Origin: JAWLBM01 sp041687675
GTDB taxonomy: Bacteria > Pseudomonadota > Alphaproteobacteria > Rhizobiales > Pleomorphomonadaceae
NCBI GenBank assembly: GCA_041687675.1
Contig: JAWLBM010000054.1
Span: forward strand, 1-27,885
Reading direction: 5' to 3'
DNA: 27,885 nt
How positions within the stretch are numbered: position 1 is the stretch's first letter; every line of letters begins with the position of its first letter. The notes beneath the pieces are model-generated. The model was not told the origin of the DNA. It worked only from the letters and a program-made list of their open reading frames with translations, and ran no database searches. The position numbers and the translations under genes are program-made. This document shows positions 6,467-15,167 of this stretch, piece after piece.

Positions 6467-8533
6467 TCAGGCGGCTTCCGGCGCCGTCTGGCGGGCGACG
6501 ATGTCGTCCGCGATGCGGCCGGTCAGTTCCTGCAGGTGGTCGAAGCGGCGGCGGAAGGTGGCGACGCCCTGGGTCGCGGAGCGGAACTCCACGATGATGT
6601 CGCCCACCTCCGCGGCCGGGATCAGCGCCTCGACGACGTCCCAGCCGCTCCAGCCGGGCCGGGCGTCATAGCCGAGGAGTTGCCCGCGCCGGGCCGACAG
6701 GATCGCGTTGATCCGGGCGGTGGTGTCGGAGGGGCAACAGACCTCGATCCTGTCGATCGGCTCGAGCAGCACCGGCCTGCAGGCCGGCAGCCCCTCGCGG
6801 ATGGCGATGCGGCCGGCGGTCTGGAACGCCTGGTCGGAGCTGTCGACCGAGTGGTAGGAGCCGTCCGTCAGCGTCACCGTGACGTCCACCACCTCGAAGC
6901 CGAGCGGGCCTTTCTTCAGCGCGTCGCGCACGCCGGCCTCGACGCCGGGGATGTACTGGCGCGGGACCACCCCGCCGGTGATGCGGTCGACGAAGCTGAT
7001 GCCTGCCCCGCGCGGCGCCGGCTCGATCTCCACCAGCACGTCGCCGAACTGGCCGTGGCCGCCGGACTGCTTCTTGTGGCGGCCGCGCTGGACGGTCTTG
7101 CCGCGGATGGTCTCCTTGTAGGCGACGCTGGCGGGGCGACGGGCGAGGTCGAGGCCGAAGCGGCCGGCGAGCTTCTCGCCGAGCACCCTGAGGTGCATCT
7201 CGCCCTGGCCGGCAAGAAGGGTCTCGCCGCTCTCCTGCGACTGCTCGACGACGAGGCCCGGGTCCTCCTCCGCCGCCTTGGCGAGGGCGGCCGAGAGCTT
7301 CGCCTCGTCCTTGCGGTCGTTGGCGCGGATCGCGATCACCATCACCGATTCGGCGACGTCGAGGGTCACCAGTTGCGGCGCAGGCTCGCGGCCGCCGGAG
7401 AGCGTGTCGCCGGTGCGGGCGTGGTCGAGCTTGCCGAGCGCCACCGTGTCCCCAGCCCCCGCCCGGTCGGCGCGGCTGGTCTTCTGGCCCATGACCTTCG
7501 ACAGGCCGGAGACCTTCTCCTGTCGCCCGTCCGGAAGGGTCAGCAGCATGCCGTCCGAGACCTCGCCGGCGAGGACGCGGACGAGCGACAGCTTGCCGCC
7601 GTGGTTGGCGTGGATGGTCTTGAGCACCTGCACCACGGTCTCGCCGCCGCCCTCGAGCCCGAGGCGGGCCCGCACGTCCTCGATCCCGGGCGCCTCGTGG
7701 CGCAGCGCCTTCAGAAGGCGCAGGATGCCGTTGCCGTTGGCGGCGGAGCCGAATAGCACGGGGCAGATCAGGCCCTTGCGGAACTCGTCGACGAGGTCGT
7801 GGAACACCTGGTCGCGCGGCGGCTCGATGTCGCCGAGCAGTTCCTCCATCAGTTCGTCGTCGTGGTCGGCGAGGCGCTCCAGCATGGCGAAGCGGGCCTC
7901 CACCTCGCGGGCGCGGTCCTCCCCGGACATCTCGATCAGTTCGCTCGGCGCATGCTCGCGGTAGCCGTAGGCGCGCTCCAGCGCGAGGTCGATGAAGCCT
8001 CTTGCGACGCCGTCCTTCCAGATCGGGATCTGCCGCAGCACCAGCGGCAGCGTCGACGCCGGCTGCAGCATCTCGAGGGTCTCGCGCACGCCCGTGTCGG
8101 CCCGGTCGATCTTGTTGAGAAACAGGAAATGCGGCACGCGGCCGTCGGCGAGGCGCTTCAGGATCACCTGCAGCGCCGGCACCTTGCGCGGGTCGGCCTC
8201 GCAGACCACCACGGCGCAATCGACCGCCGCCAGCACGCCCTCCGCCTCGGCGGAGAACTCGTTGGATCCCGGGCAGTCGAGGAATGTGTAGGCATCGCCC
8301 ATGAACTCGGCTTCGGCGACGTTGAGCTCCACGCTCATGGCGTGTGCGCGGGCCTCGGGGGAGCCGTCACCAACGCTGGAGCCGGCGGTGACGGACCCCG
8401 GCCGGTTGATCGCCCCCGTGCGGGCGAGGATCTCTTCGAGAAGGGTGGTCTTGCCGCTTCCGAACGGCCCGACCAGTGCGATGCAGCGGGCCCCGGCGCG
8501 GGGCCTCGGTCCTCTTCCGGCTTCGTCTCCCAT
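6467..8533 (-). CDS. EF-G-like translational GTPase, non-canonical
   Basis: A 688-residue protein with elongation factor G domain order. The GTPase domain has a P-loop GPFGSGKT (22-29), G3 DCPGS (86-90), G4 NKID (140-143) and a G5-like SAA. Domains II to V follow, including the domain IV part GHGQFGDVLVEIEP. It differs from true EF-G in two switch regions: the G3 motif has Ser90 where EF-G has its catalytic His, and switch I reads EARAHAMSVE in place of ERGITI. Slow or absent GTP hydrolysis is inferred. The same variant is widespread in Hyphomicrobiales genomes as a second EF-G-like protein; the cellular role is not established to my knowledge. Start: ATG at 8533 with GGAGG seven bases upstream. 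It stands alone on the minus strand. Confidence 0.88.
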   Translation of the reverse strand: MGDEAGRGPRPRAGARCIALVGPFGSGKTTLLEEILARTGAINRPGSVTAGSSVGDGSPEARAHAMSVELNVAEAEFMGDAYTFLDCPGSNEFSAEAEGVLAAVDCAVVVCEADPRKVPALQVILKRLADGRVPHFLFLNKIDRADTGVRETLEMLQPASTLPLVLRQIPIWKDGVARGFIDLALERAYGYREHAPSELIEMSGEDRAREVEARFAMLERLADHDDELMEELLGDIEPPRDQVFHDLVDEFRKGLICPVLFGSAANGNGILRLLKALRHEAPGIEDVRARLGLEGGGETVVQVLKTIHANHGGKLSLVRVLAGEVSDGMLLTLPDGRQEKVSGLSKVMGQKTSRADRAGAGDTVALGKLDHARTGDTLSGGREPAPQLVTLDVAESVMVIAIRANDRKDEAKLSAALAKAAEEDPGLVVEQSQESGETLLAGQGEMHLRVLGEKLAGRFGLDLARRPASVAYKETIRGKTVQRGRHKKQSGGHGQFGDVLVEIEPAPRGAGISFVDRITGGVVPRQYIPGVEAGVRDALKKGPLGFEVVDVTVTLTDGSYHSVDSSDQAFQTAGRIAIREGLPACRPVLLEPIDRIEVCCPSDTTARINAILSARRGQLLGYDARPGWSGWDVVEALIPAAEVGDIIVEFRSATQGVATFRRRFDHLQELTGRIADDIVARQTAPEAA

Positions 8534-8846
8534 GATCGTTCCTCCCGCCCTGACGGCAGTATCGGCCGGGCCGGTCGGGGGAGGATCGTGGGGCCGGTAT
8601 GGCGGCCCGCGCGGGCGGCCCCCGACGGAGCCGGCCCGGACGCGTGGTGCCGCGTGTGTCGCCTCGCGATCGCCGGCCCGCGTCCGGTCGGACGAGCGGT
8701 CGCCGTCGCCGGCCGGGTCTCGCCTGGCGCGGGAGCCGCCGGCGGCGAGAACCATCATCCCCCGATGCCGGCCGCTTGTGAAGACGTCTCGTCGGATTCC
8801 CCCGGGCCGTGCCCGGGCGCAAGGACGCGGGCGAGGCTCCGGGCGG
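8534..8846. other. Gene-free interval upstream of the EF-G-like gene
   Basis: 313 bases between the stop of the molybdenum subunit and the start of the EF-G-like gene, both on the minus strand. Apart from the ribosome binding site I see no clear promoter, repeat or terminator. Open frames here have random-looking Arg/Gly/Pro composition. Confidence 0.6.
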
Positions 8847-10994
8847 TCAGCGGCCCTGGCCGTCGAGGATGTGCTCGGGGAGGATCGGCAGGCTGCGGAA
8901 GCGGCGGCCGGTCGCGTTGTGGACGGCGCTGGCGATCGCCGGGGCGACGCCGCAGATGGCGACCTCGGCGAGACCCTTGGCGCCGAGCGGCGTCAGCACC
9001 GTGTCCTCGGACGGCACGAAGGCGACGTCGAGGTCGGGCGTGTCGGCCGCCACGGGGACGAGGTACTCGGCGAGGTTGGCGTTCATCACCTTGCCGAAGC
9101 GCGGATCCCACTCCGCCTGCTCGAGCAGCGCCATGCCGAGGCCGCCGACCATCCCCCCGATGCACTGGCTGCGGGCGATCTTCGGGTTGACCACCCGGCC
9201 GACGTCATAGGCGCCGGCGAGGCGGGTGACGCGGACCGTGCCGAGGTCCTCGTCCACACGCACCTCGGCGAAGACGGCGCCGAAGGCGGAGCTCGCATGG
9301 CTCTTCGAGGCCTCGCCCGACCCCGTCTCGGCGCTCTCCTCCAGGCTGTCGAGGCCGGCGCGGCGCAGAACCTCGGCGACGGAGCCGCCGCCGAGTCCGT
9401 CGAGGCGGTCCCTGACCTTCGCGCAGGCCGCCCCGACAGCGCTGCCGACGCTGGCGAGGGTGATGGAGCCGCCGTGCACGGGGGCGTAGGGCAGGGCGCT
9501 GTCGCCGATGTCGAGCCGCACCGCCTCGACCGGCATCCCGAGCACCTCGGCGGCGATCTGCGTCGCCGAGGTGTAGGTGCCCGGCCCCATGTCCGATGCG
9601 GCGGTGCGGACCACCGCGCTGCCGTTGGCATAGACGGTCGCCGAGGCGGCGGCGCTGCCGCGCTCGGCATGGTAGATCGCCGTCGCCATGCCCGTGCCGA
9701 CGAGATGGTGGCCGTCGCGGCGCGCCCGCGGCGGCCTTGGCCGGTCGGCCCAGCCGAAGCGTTCCGCGCCGGTGCGGTAGCAGGTCTCCAGCTCGTTCGA
9801 CGACCAGGGCAGCCCCTTCTTCTGGTCGGTCCGCGCCATGTTCCTGAGGCGCAGTTCCAGCGGGTCCATGCCCAGCGCCTCGGCGAGTTCGTCCATCGCC
9901 GCTTCGAGCGCCCAGAGGCCGGTGACGATGCCCGGCGCCCGCATCGGGCAGGGCGAGTTCACGTCCATCGGCACCAGCCAGTAGTGCGTGCGCACGTTGT
10001 CGCACTGGTAGGCGGTCTCGGCCGGCTCCAGCGTCACCTCCGAGTACTCCTCGTAGCGGGCCACCGCGGCGGTCGCCCGCTGCTCGATCGCGACCAGCCG
10101 GCCCTCGTCGTCGGCCCCGAGGCGGACCGTCTGAACGGTCTCGGGCCGGTAGCCGACGGCGGCGTAGAGCTCGCGCCGGCTGAGCTCGACCCGCACCGGC
10201 CGGGAGACCACCCGCGCGGCGAGCGCCGCCACGGTCACATGTGGCCAGGTCCGCAGCGCCGAGCCGAAGGCGCCGCCGACGAAAGGCGAGATCACCCGGA
10301 TCCGCTCCTTCGCGATCCCGAACACATGGGCGATCTCGTTGGCGTCGTTGCCGACCCACTGGGTCTTGTCGAACAGCGTCAGCTCGTCGCCGTCCCAGGC
10401 GGCGATGGTGGCGTGCGGCTCCATGGCGTTATGGTGCTCGCGGGCCTGCAGGTACTCCTCCTCGATCGTCACCGCGGCCTCGCTGAAGCCGGCCTCCACG
10501 TCGCCGCGGCCGGACGTCGGCGGCCGGCCCGCCTTCGCGGTCCCGCGGGAGGGCGTCTCGCCCCGGCCGCGATCGAAGGTCGTCAGCAGGTGCCGCGCCG
10601 TCTCGCAGTCGACCTCCACCAGCCGCGCGGCCGCGGCGGCCTCCTCGGCGGTTTCGGCCACCACGCAGGCGACCGGCTGGCCGGCGAACCAGATGCGGTC
10701 GTCCTGGAAGACGCGCAGCTGGTCGCCCGACTTCGGGTCGACCGGCGGCCGCGTCTGCAGCGGCTGGTAGGGCAGGCGCGGGGCGTTCTCGTGGGTGATC
10801 ACCGCGAGCACGCCCCCGGCGGCCTCGGCGGCCTCGGTGCGGATCGCCAGGATCCTTCCGGCCGGCACGGGCGCCGCGACCAGCGCCGCGTGGCAGAGGC
10901 CGTCCGGCGCGAATTCGGCGGCGTAGCGGGCCGTGCCGGTCACCTTCGCGGGCCCGTCGACCCGGCTGACGGGCGTTCCTGTCACCTGGCTCAT
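8847..10994 (-). CDS. Molybdopterin-binding subunit of YagTSR/PaoABC-type oxidoreductase
   Basis: A 715-residue large subunit of the xanthine oxidase family, close in size to YagR/PaoC. It would bind the molybdenum cofactor and carry the active site. The start region SRVDGPAKVTGTARYAAEF is the family's typical opening, and the conserved GAKGLAE segment near the C-terminus supplies the catalytic Glu677. The preference for aldehydes over purines is inferred from subunit type only. The ATG at 10994 has GGAGG six bases upstream and overlaps the FAD subunit stop by four bases (ATGA), so the two are translationally coupled. No XdhC/PaoD-type cofactor insertion chaperone lies in the window. Confidence 0.92.
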   Translation of the reverse strand: MSQVTGTPVSRVDGPAKVTGTARYAAEFAPDGLCHAALVAAPVPAGRILAIRTEAAEAAGGVLAVITHENAPRLPYQPLQTRPPVDPKSGDQLRVFQDDRIWFAGQPVACVVAETAEEAAAAARLVEVDCETARHLLTTFDRGRGETPSRGTAKAGRPPTSGRGDVEAGFSEAAVTIEEEYLQAREHHNAMEPHATIAAWDGDELTLFDKTQWVGNDANEIAHVFGIAKERIRVISPFVGGAFGSALRTWPHVTVAALAARVVSRPVRVELSRRELYAAVGYRPETVQTVRLGADDEGRLVAIEQRATAAVARYEEYSEVTLEPAETAYQCDNVRTHYWLVPMDVNSPCPMRAPGIVTGLWALEAAMDELAEALGMDPLELRLRNMARTDQKKGLPWSSNELETCYRTGAERFGWADRPRPPRARRDGHHLVGTGMATAIYHAERGSAAASATVYANGSAVVRTAASDMGPGTYTSATQIAAEVLGMPVEAVRLDIGDSALPYAPVHGGSITLASVGSAVGAACAKVRDRLDGLGGGSVAEVLRRAGLDSLEESAETGSGEASKSHASSAFGAVFAEVRVDEDLGTVRVTRLAGAYDVGRVVNPKIARSQCIGGMVGGLGMALLEQAEWDPRFGKVMNANLAEYLVPVAADTPDLDVAFVPSEDTVLTPLGAKGLAEVAICGVAPAIASAVHNATGRRFRSLPILPEHILDGQGR

Positions 10995-11971
10995 GCCCAA
11001 CCTCCGAAGGAGAGCAGCGTCCGCGTCACCGCGGCTTCCAGCATCGGCACCTTGAAGGCGTTGCCCGGGCGCGGCTCGGCGCCCTCGGTGGCCCGGGCCG
11101 CGGCGGCGCGGACCACGTCCGGCGCGAAGGGCCGGCCGACGAGATCCGTCTCCACCTGCCTGAGCCGCCATGGCTTCGTCGCGACGCCGCCGGCGGCGAG
11201 GCGCACGGCCTCGATGCGCCCCTCGACCACCGCGAGGGCCACGGCAACCGACACGAGCGCCCACTCGAAGCTGCCGCGGTCGCGCACCTTGACGTAGCGC
11301 TGGGCGAGCGCCGCGGCCTCGGCGGGCACGAACACCTCGGTGATGAGATCGCCCGGGCGGAGCACGGTGTCGAGTTCGGGCATGTCGCCGGGAAGCCGGT
11401 AGAGATCCTCGACCTTCAGGGTCGTCCGCCCGTCGCTGGCGGCCACCGTCACCTCGGCATCCAGCGCGACGAGCGCCACGGCGAGGTCGGAAGGGGAGAC
11501 GGCGATGCAGCGGTCGCTGCCGCCGAATACGGCGTTGATGCGGTTGCAGCCGTCCATCGCCGGGCAGCCGCTGCCCGGCGTGCGCTTGTTGCAGGGGGTC
11601 GAGACGTCGCGGAAGTAGAGGCAGCGCGTCCGCTGCAGGAGGTTGCCGCCGACGGTGGCCATGTTGCGGACCTGCGGCGAGGCGGTCTCGGCCAGCGCCT
11701 CGGCGACCAGCGGCAGGCGCCGGCGGAGGGTCTCGTCGTCCGCGGCGTCGGCGAGGCGGGTGGCTGCCCCGATGCGCAGGCCGTCGAGCGTGTCGGAGAC
11801 GCCGGTGCCGAGCGCGCCGCGGATGTCGACGAGGTGGTCCGGCGCGGCGACGCCCTCGCGCATCAGCTGGAGGAGGTCGGTGCCGCCGGCGATGAAGGTC
11901 TCCTCGCCGCCGTCCGTGCGCGGCGGCCGGGTGGTGCCCGGCTCGAGGTGTCGGAAGGAGAAGGGGTTCAC
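10991..11971 (-). CDS. FAD-binding subunit of YagTSR/PaoABC-type oxidoreductase
   Basis: A 326-residue YagS/PaoB-type flavin subunit, which passes electrons from the iron-sulfur subunit to its acceptor. FAD-binding loops include FIAGGTDLLQLM (26-37) and NMATVGGNLLQRTRC (103-117). Four cysteines (117, 127, 136, 142) in the insert after TVGGN match the extra [4Fe-4S] site known in PaoB. Start: GTG at 11971, one base after the upstream stop, with a GGGGGAG ribosome site; an upstream in-frame ATG would overlap the iron-sulfur gene and adds non-conserved residues. It is the middle gene of a three-gene operon. Confidence 0.9.
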   Translation of the reverse strand: MNPFSFRHLEPGTTRPPRTDGGEETFIAGGTDLLQLMREGVAAPDHLVDIRGALGTGVSDTLDGLRIGAATRLADAADDETLRRRLPLVAEALAETASPQVRNMATVGGNLLQRTRCLYFRDVSTPCNKRTPGSGCPAMDGCNRINAVFGGSDRCIAVSPSDLAVALVALDAEVTVAASDGRTTLKVEDLYRLPGDMPELDTVLRPGDLITEVFVPAEAAALAQRYVKVRDRGSFEWALVSVAVALAVVEGRIEAVRLAAGGVATKPWRLRQVETDLVGRPFAPDVVRAAAARATEGAEPRPGNAFKVPMLEAAVTRTLLSFGGWA

Positions 11972-11972
11972 G

Positions 11973-12452
11973 TCAGCGCTCCCCCGCGGCCAGGCGGATC
12001 GCCTCGACAATGTTGGCGTAGGCGCCGCAGCGGCAGATGTTGCCGCTCATGCTCTCGCGGATCTGGTCGGGCTCGGTGCCGCGGCCCTCGCGCAGGTGCC
12101 CGACGGCGGAGAGGATCTGCCCCGGGGTGCAGTAGCCGCACTGGAGCGCGTCCATCTCGACGAAGGCCTCCTGCATCGGGTGCAGCCGGTCGCCATGGGC
12201 AAGACCCTCGATGGTCAGCACCGAGGCGCCGTCGGCCTGCACCGCGAGCGCAAGGCAGGAGACCACCCTTCGCCCCTCGAGCAGAACGGTGCAGGCGCCG
12301 CACTGGCCGAGGTCGCAGCCCTTCTTGGTGCCGTGCAGCGCGAGGCCGTCGCGGATGGCGTCGAGCAGCGTGGTGCGGTTGTCCACCGTCAGCGCATGCT
12401 CGACGCCGTTGACGACGAGCGTGATCTCGGTGGTCGTCCGGGAGCGGGTCAC
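11973..12452 (-). CDS. [2Fe-2S] subunit of YagTSR/PaoABC-type oxidoreductase
   Basis: A 159-residue iron-sulfur subunit. The plant-ferredoxin-type cluster is bound by Cys46, Cys51, Cys54 and Cys66 (CDLGQCGACTV). The second, all-helical cluster domain uses Cys105, Cys108, Cys140 and Cys142 (CGYCTPGQ and CRCGAY). Start: GTG at 12452 with GGAGG nine bases upstream. E. coli YagT carries a Tat signal; this protein has none, so the complex is predicted to be cytosolic. It is the first gene of the operon and lies 37 bases downstream of a near-consensus EcfG promoter. Confidence 0.93.
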   Translation of the reverse strand: MTRSRTTTEITLVVNGVEHALTVDNRTTLLDAIRDGLALHGTKKGCDLGQCGACTVLLEGRRVVSCLALAVQADGASVLTIEGLAHGDRLHPMQEAFVEMDALQCGYCTPGQILSAVGHLREGRGTEPDQIRESMSGNICRCGAYANIVEAIRLAAGER

Positions 12453-12488
12453 GGGGGCGGTCCTCCGGGTGCCAGGGAACAGGGGCCT

Positions 12489-12513
12489 AACAGCCGGGCC
12501 GGTGCGGGGTTCC
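12489..12513 (-). promoter_or_regulatory. Near-consensus EcfG promoter of the molybdenum hydroxylase operon
   Basis: On the minus strand GGAAC (12513-12509) is followed after exactly 16 bases by TGTT (12492-12489), one base off CGTT. Transcription would start about 30 bases before the GTG at 12452. The spacing and orientation fit; a single 8-of-9 match could still be chance. Confidence 0.5.
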
Positions 12514-12596
12514 CGGCGCCTTCCGCTTCCCCCGGACGGTCCCGCCGCGCTATGGAGGTGGGGAGGCTTCCCGGAGGTCGGGGGAAAGAAGGTCCG

Positions 12597-13580
12597 ATGT
12601 TCAACGCCTACAGGTCCGCCGGGGACCGGCTGGAGCCGATGCCCGCCGACGGGGAGGTCTCCGAGGCGGTCTGGATCGATCTCTGCGACCCGACCGCCGA
12701 CGAGGAGCGGCTGATCGAGGCCGCGCTCGGCCTCGACATCCCGACCCGGCAGGAACTGGCGGAGATCGAGGAGTCCTCGCGCGTCTACGCCGAGGGAGAA
12801 GCGCTGTTCCTGACCGTGGTGGTCTGCGAGGGCGTCGGCGACGGCACGGGCAGCGGGCAGCCCGGGCGCGGGACCGCCACCTTCGTGCTGACGCCCTCGC
12901 GGCTCGTCACCGTTCGCTATGCCGACCCGATGCCCTTCCGCACCTTCGCCGCACGCATCGAGCGGAACGCCGGCAAGGACGTCGCCGCGCCCTCGGTGCT
13001 GGTCGCGCTGCTCGAGACCATCGTCGACCGCATCGCCGACATCCTCGAGATGGTCTCGACCGACCTCAACGAGGTCTCCAGCGGCATCTTCTACGACCCG
13101 CCTGCGGGCGGCCCGCCGGCGCCGCGCCCCGACATGCAGTCGGCGATCAGGATCCTCGGCCGCAAGAACCACGTTTTGTCGCTGGTGCGCGAGAGCATGC
13201 TGTCGATCGGCCGGCTGATGCCGTTCCTGCGCCAGGACCACGCCGGGCGCTTCAAGGGCGGCCTCGGCAACCGGCTGAAGACGGTGGAGCGGGACATCAA
13301 GTCGCTCACCGCCTACGAGGTGCAGCTCGGCCAGCAGATCAGCTACCTGCACGAGGCGGTGACCGCGCTCATCGACATCGAGCAGAACGCCATCATCAAG
13401 GTCTTCTCGATCGCGGCGGTGCTGTTCCTGCCGCCGACGCTGGTGGGCACCATCTACGGCATGAACTTCGAGTTCATGCCCGAACTGCACTGGATCGGCG
13501 GCTACCCGGCGGCGCTCCTCGCCATGGTGGTGTCGGCGATCCTGCCGTACCTGTGGTTCAAGCGCCGCGGCTGGCTGTGA
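12597..13580 (+). CDS. corA: CorA family divalent metal transporter
   Basis: A 327-residue CorA-type magnesium (possibly Co2+/Ni2+) channel of the inner membrane. A long cytosolic N-terminal domain (1-265) with the usual helical stalk is followed by two transmembrane helices (about 268-287 and 300-320). The signature GMN is at 288-290 (TIYGMNF), and the short periplasmic loop FMPELHW is typical. The protein ends in a basic tail (FKRRGWL). Start: ATG at 12597 after the purine-rich GGGGGAAAGAAGG. It is divergent from the molybdenum hydroxylase operon and converges with the coiled-coil gene, leaving only seven bases between the two stops. Confidence 0.95.
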   Translation: MFNAYRSAGDRLEPMPADGEVSEAVWIDLCDPTADEERLIEAALGLDIPTRQELAEIEESSRVYAEGEALFLTVVVCEGVGDGTGSGQPGRGTATFVLTPSRLVTVRYADPMPFRTFAARIERNAGKDVAAPSVLVALLETIVDRIADILEMVSTDLNEVSSGIFYDPPAGGPPAPRPDMQSAIRILGRKNHVLSLVRESMLSIGRLMPFLRQDHAGRFKGGLGNRLKTVERDIKSLTAYEVQLGQQISYLHEAVTALIDIEQNAIIKVFSIAAVLFLPPTLVGTIYGMNFEFMPELHWIGGYPAALLAMVVSAILPYLWFKRRGWL

Positions 13581-13587
13581 GCCGGGC

Positions 13588-14874
13588 TCAGCGCCGCTCG
13601 AACTCCGCGCCCGCGAGACTGCCGCAGCCGCCGCCCGAGAGGCCGAGCCGGAAACCGGCTTCCGTGGGTTCCACCGGGCAGCGGATCGTGCGGCCGCCAC
13701 CCGACTCGCCGGAACCGGAGGGCGTCAGGACGAGGCTTCCGTCCTCGACCGCCCAGCGCCCGGCCAGCGCGGCCCCGTCGGTGCTCTCGATCCGGAACTG
13801 CCCGTCGGGTCCGAACCGCGCCTCGAGCGGCCCGGCGCCGTAGAGGCCCGGTGTCACTGCGCTTTCCGGCACCGCTCCTTCCGCCTCCGTCGCCGCGTCG
13901 GGGGCCTGCTCCCCGGGCGGCGGCGCGGGGTCGGGCTGGCTTGCGCCGGCGGGCGCCGCCGTGGTTGCGGCCTCCCCGGACGCGGCCGGCGCGCCCGACG
14001 GCGGCAGCTGTTCCACGTTCTGCTGCTGGCGCCCGGCGATCCGCCGCTCGAGTTCGGCGAGGTCCTCGCTGCGCCGGGCGAGCATGGCCGCCGCCTCGGT
14101 CAGCTGCGCCTGCATCGCGGAGCGCTGGCGCTCGATGTCGGCCACGTCGGCGGCCAGCGCCTGGCGCCGCTCGGCAAGCGCCTCCACGCGGCCGCGCAGC
14201 TCCGTCCGGCTGGCTTCCGCGGTGGCCACCTCGTCGCGGAGCTGCTGCAGCCGCTGCTCTGAGGCGGCGAGCTCCTCGCGGTCGGCCTGCATGGCGGCCT
14301 CGGCGGTGGCGACCTCTTCGGAGAGGCCGGCGGCCTGCTCGGAGAGCTGGGCCAGGCTGTTGCGCGTCTCCGCCTCCTGCCGGCGCGCGTCCTCGAGCCG
14401 CTGGCCCACGTCGGCGAGTTCCTGCGTGCGCTCGGCGAGGCGCTGCTCGATCGACTGGATCTCGGCGCGCATCTGCTCCAGCTGCTGCCCGGTCGCTTCC
14501 GCCTCGCTACGGGTGCGGGCGAGACGCGCCGCCTGTTCCTCCGCAGCGGCGCGGTTCTGCTCGATCTCGGCGCTGAGCCGGTTGACCTCGCCGACGAGGC
14601 CGGCGCGCTCCTCCACAAGGCCTTCGAGTTCGGCGCCCAGCGCCTCGCGCTGCCGAGTGAGCTCCTCGATGGTGCCGACCTCGGCCTGCAGCGACGTGAG
14701 CCTCGTCTCGACGTCGGCGCGGGCGCCCTCCGCCTCGGCGATCCTCGCCTCGTAGTCCGACCCTTGCGTCGCCCAGGCGATCCAGAAGCCGATCGCAAGG
14801 ATCCAGCCGATCGCCGCCACGATGGCGAGCGTCAACGGCAGGGGGCGCTTGATCTCGCTCGAGATGGGGGCCAT
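13588..14874 (-). CDS. Membrane-anchored coiled-coil protein
   Basis: A 428-residue protein not assigned to a named family. One transmembrane helix lies at about 14-34 (LTLAIVAAIGWILAIGFWIAW). A long coiled coil follows (about 38-310), rich in Glu, Ala, Gln, Arg and Leu in heptads, then a Pro/Ala linker. The compact C-terminal domain (about 350-428; FGPDGQFRIESTDG, GRWAVEDGSLVL, a Cys pair) looks like a small beta-barrel of the kind seen in many alphaproteobacterial periplasmic proteins. With the short basic N-terminus inside, the coil and barrel would be periplasmic. Start: ATG at 14874 with GGAGA seven bases upstream. A perfect EcfG promoter lies 52 bases upstream, so a stress-linked envelope role is inferred. 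Confidence 0.8.
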   Translation of the reverse strand: MAPISSEIKRPLPLTLAIVAAIGWILAIGFWIAWATQGSDYEARIAEAEGARADVETRLTSLQAEVGTIEELTRQREALGAELEGLVEERAGLVGEVNRLSAEIEQNRAAAEEQAARLARTRSEAEATGQQLEQMRAEIQSIEQRLAERTQELADVGQRLEDARRQEAETRNSLAQLSEQAAGLSEEVATAEAAMQADREELAASEQRLQQLRDEVATAEASRTELRGRVEALAERRQALAADVADIERQRSAMQAQLTEAAAMLARRSEDLAELERRIAGRQQQNVEQLPPSGAPAASGEAATTAAPAGASQPDPAPPPGEQAPDAATEAEGAVPESAVTPGLYGAGPLEARFGPDGQFRIESTDGAALAGRWAVEDGSLVLTPSGSGESGGGRTIRCPVEPTEAGFRLGLSGGGCGSLAGAEFERR

Positions 14875-14925
14875 TCGCCTGTCTCCGCTGCTCGGGCCGG
14901 GCGCATGCCCGGCGTCTCGAGGAAC

Positions 14926-14951
14926 AACGGACCGCGCCGGGGCGAGGTTCC
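14926..14951 (-). promoter_or_regulatory. Consensus EcfG promoter of the coiled-coil gene
   Basis: Minus strand GGAAC (14951-14947), 17 bases, CGTT (14929-14926): a perfect match to the GGAAC-N16/17-CGTT consensus of EcfG/sigma-T/RpoE2. The start point would be about 45 bases before the ATG at 14874. Confidence 0.75.
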
Positions 14952-15085
14952 GGCCGCGCGCGGTCGCTGCTCCGGGGCCGACCTTCACCTGAGGGGCGGC
15001 GACGGCGCCGCCGCGGTGCGACTGCTCCAGGGAGGCGAGCGTCCGGCCGAGAGCGCCTGACCGGCGTCCCGGCGCTTAAAATCTC

Positions 15086-15110
15086 GGAACACGTGCGGCC
15101 GCCCGCCGTT
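15086..15110 (+). promoter_or_regulatory. Consensus EcfG promoter of the SurA-like gene
   Basis: Plus strand GGAAC (15086-15090), 16 bases, CGTT (15107-15110): a perfect match. The start point would be near 15117, about 50 bases before the ATG at 15168. It stands back to back with the site at 14926-14951. Confidence 0.78.
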
Positions 15111-15167
15111 GGGTCCCCTGTCGCGGAGCCACCGCTTCGCGTCCGCACCCCCGAAGGAGGACAGCCC

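Noticed and set aside
8534..8758. An upstream extension of the EF-G-like protein
   Set aside because: The added residues are Arg/Gly/Pro-rich and not conserved, and the ATG at 8533 has a strong ribosome site.
8301..11297. A 998-codon open frame on the plus strand opposite the molybdenum hydroxylase
   Set aside because: It is a shadow frame; the minus-strand genes carry clear cofactor motifs and ribosome sites.
15054..15082. A sigma-70 promoter with TAAAAT at 15077-15082
   Set aside because: No matching -35, and the perfect EcfG site just downstream explains the gene better.
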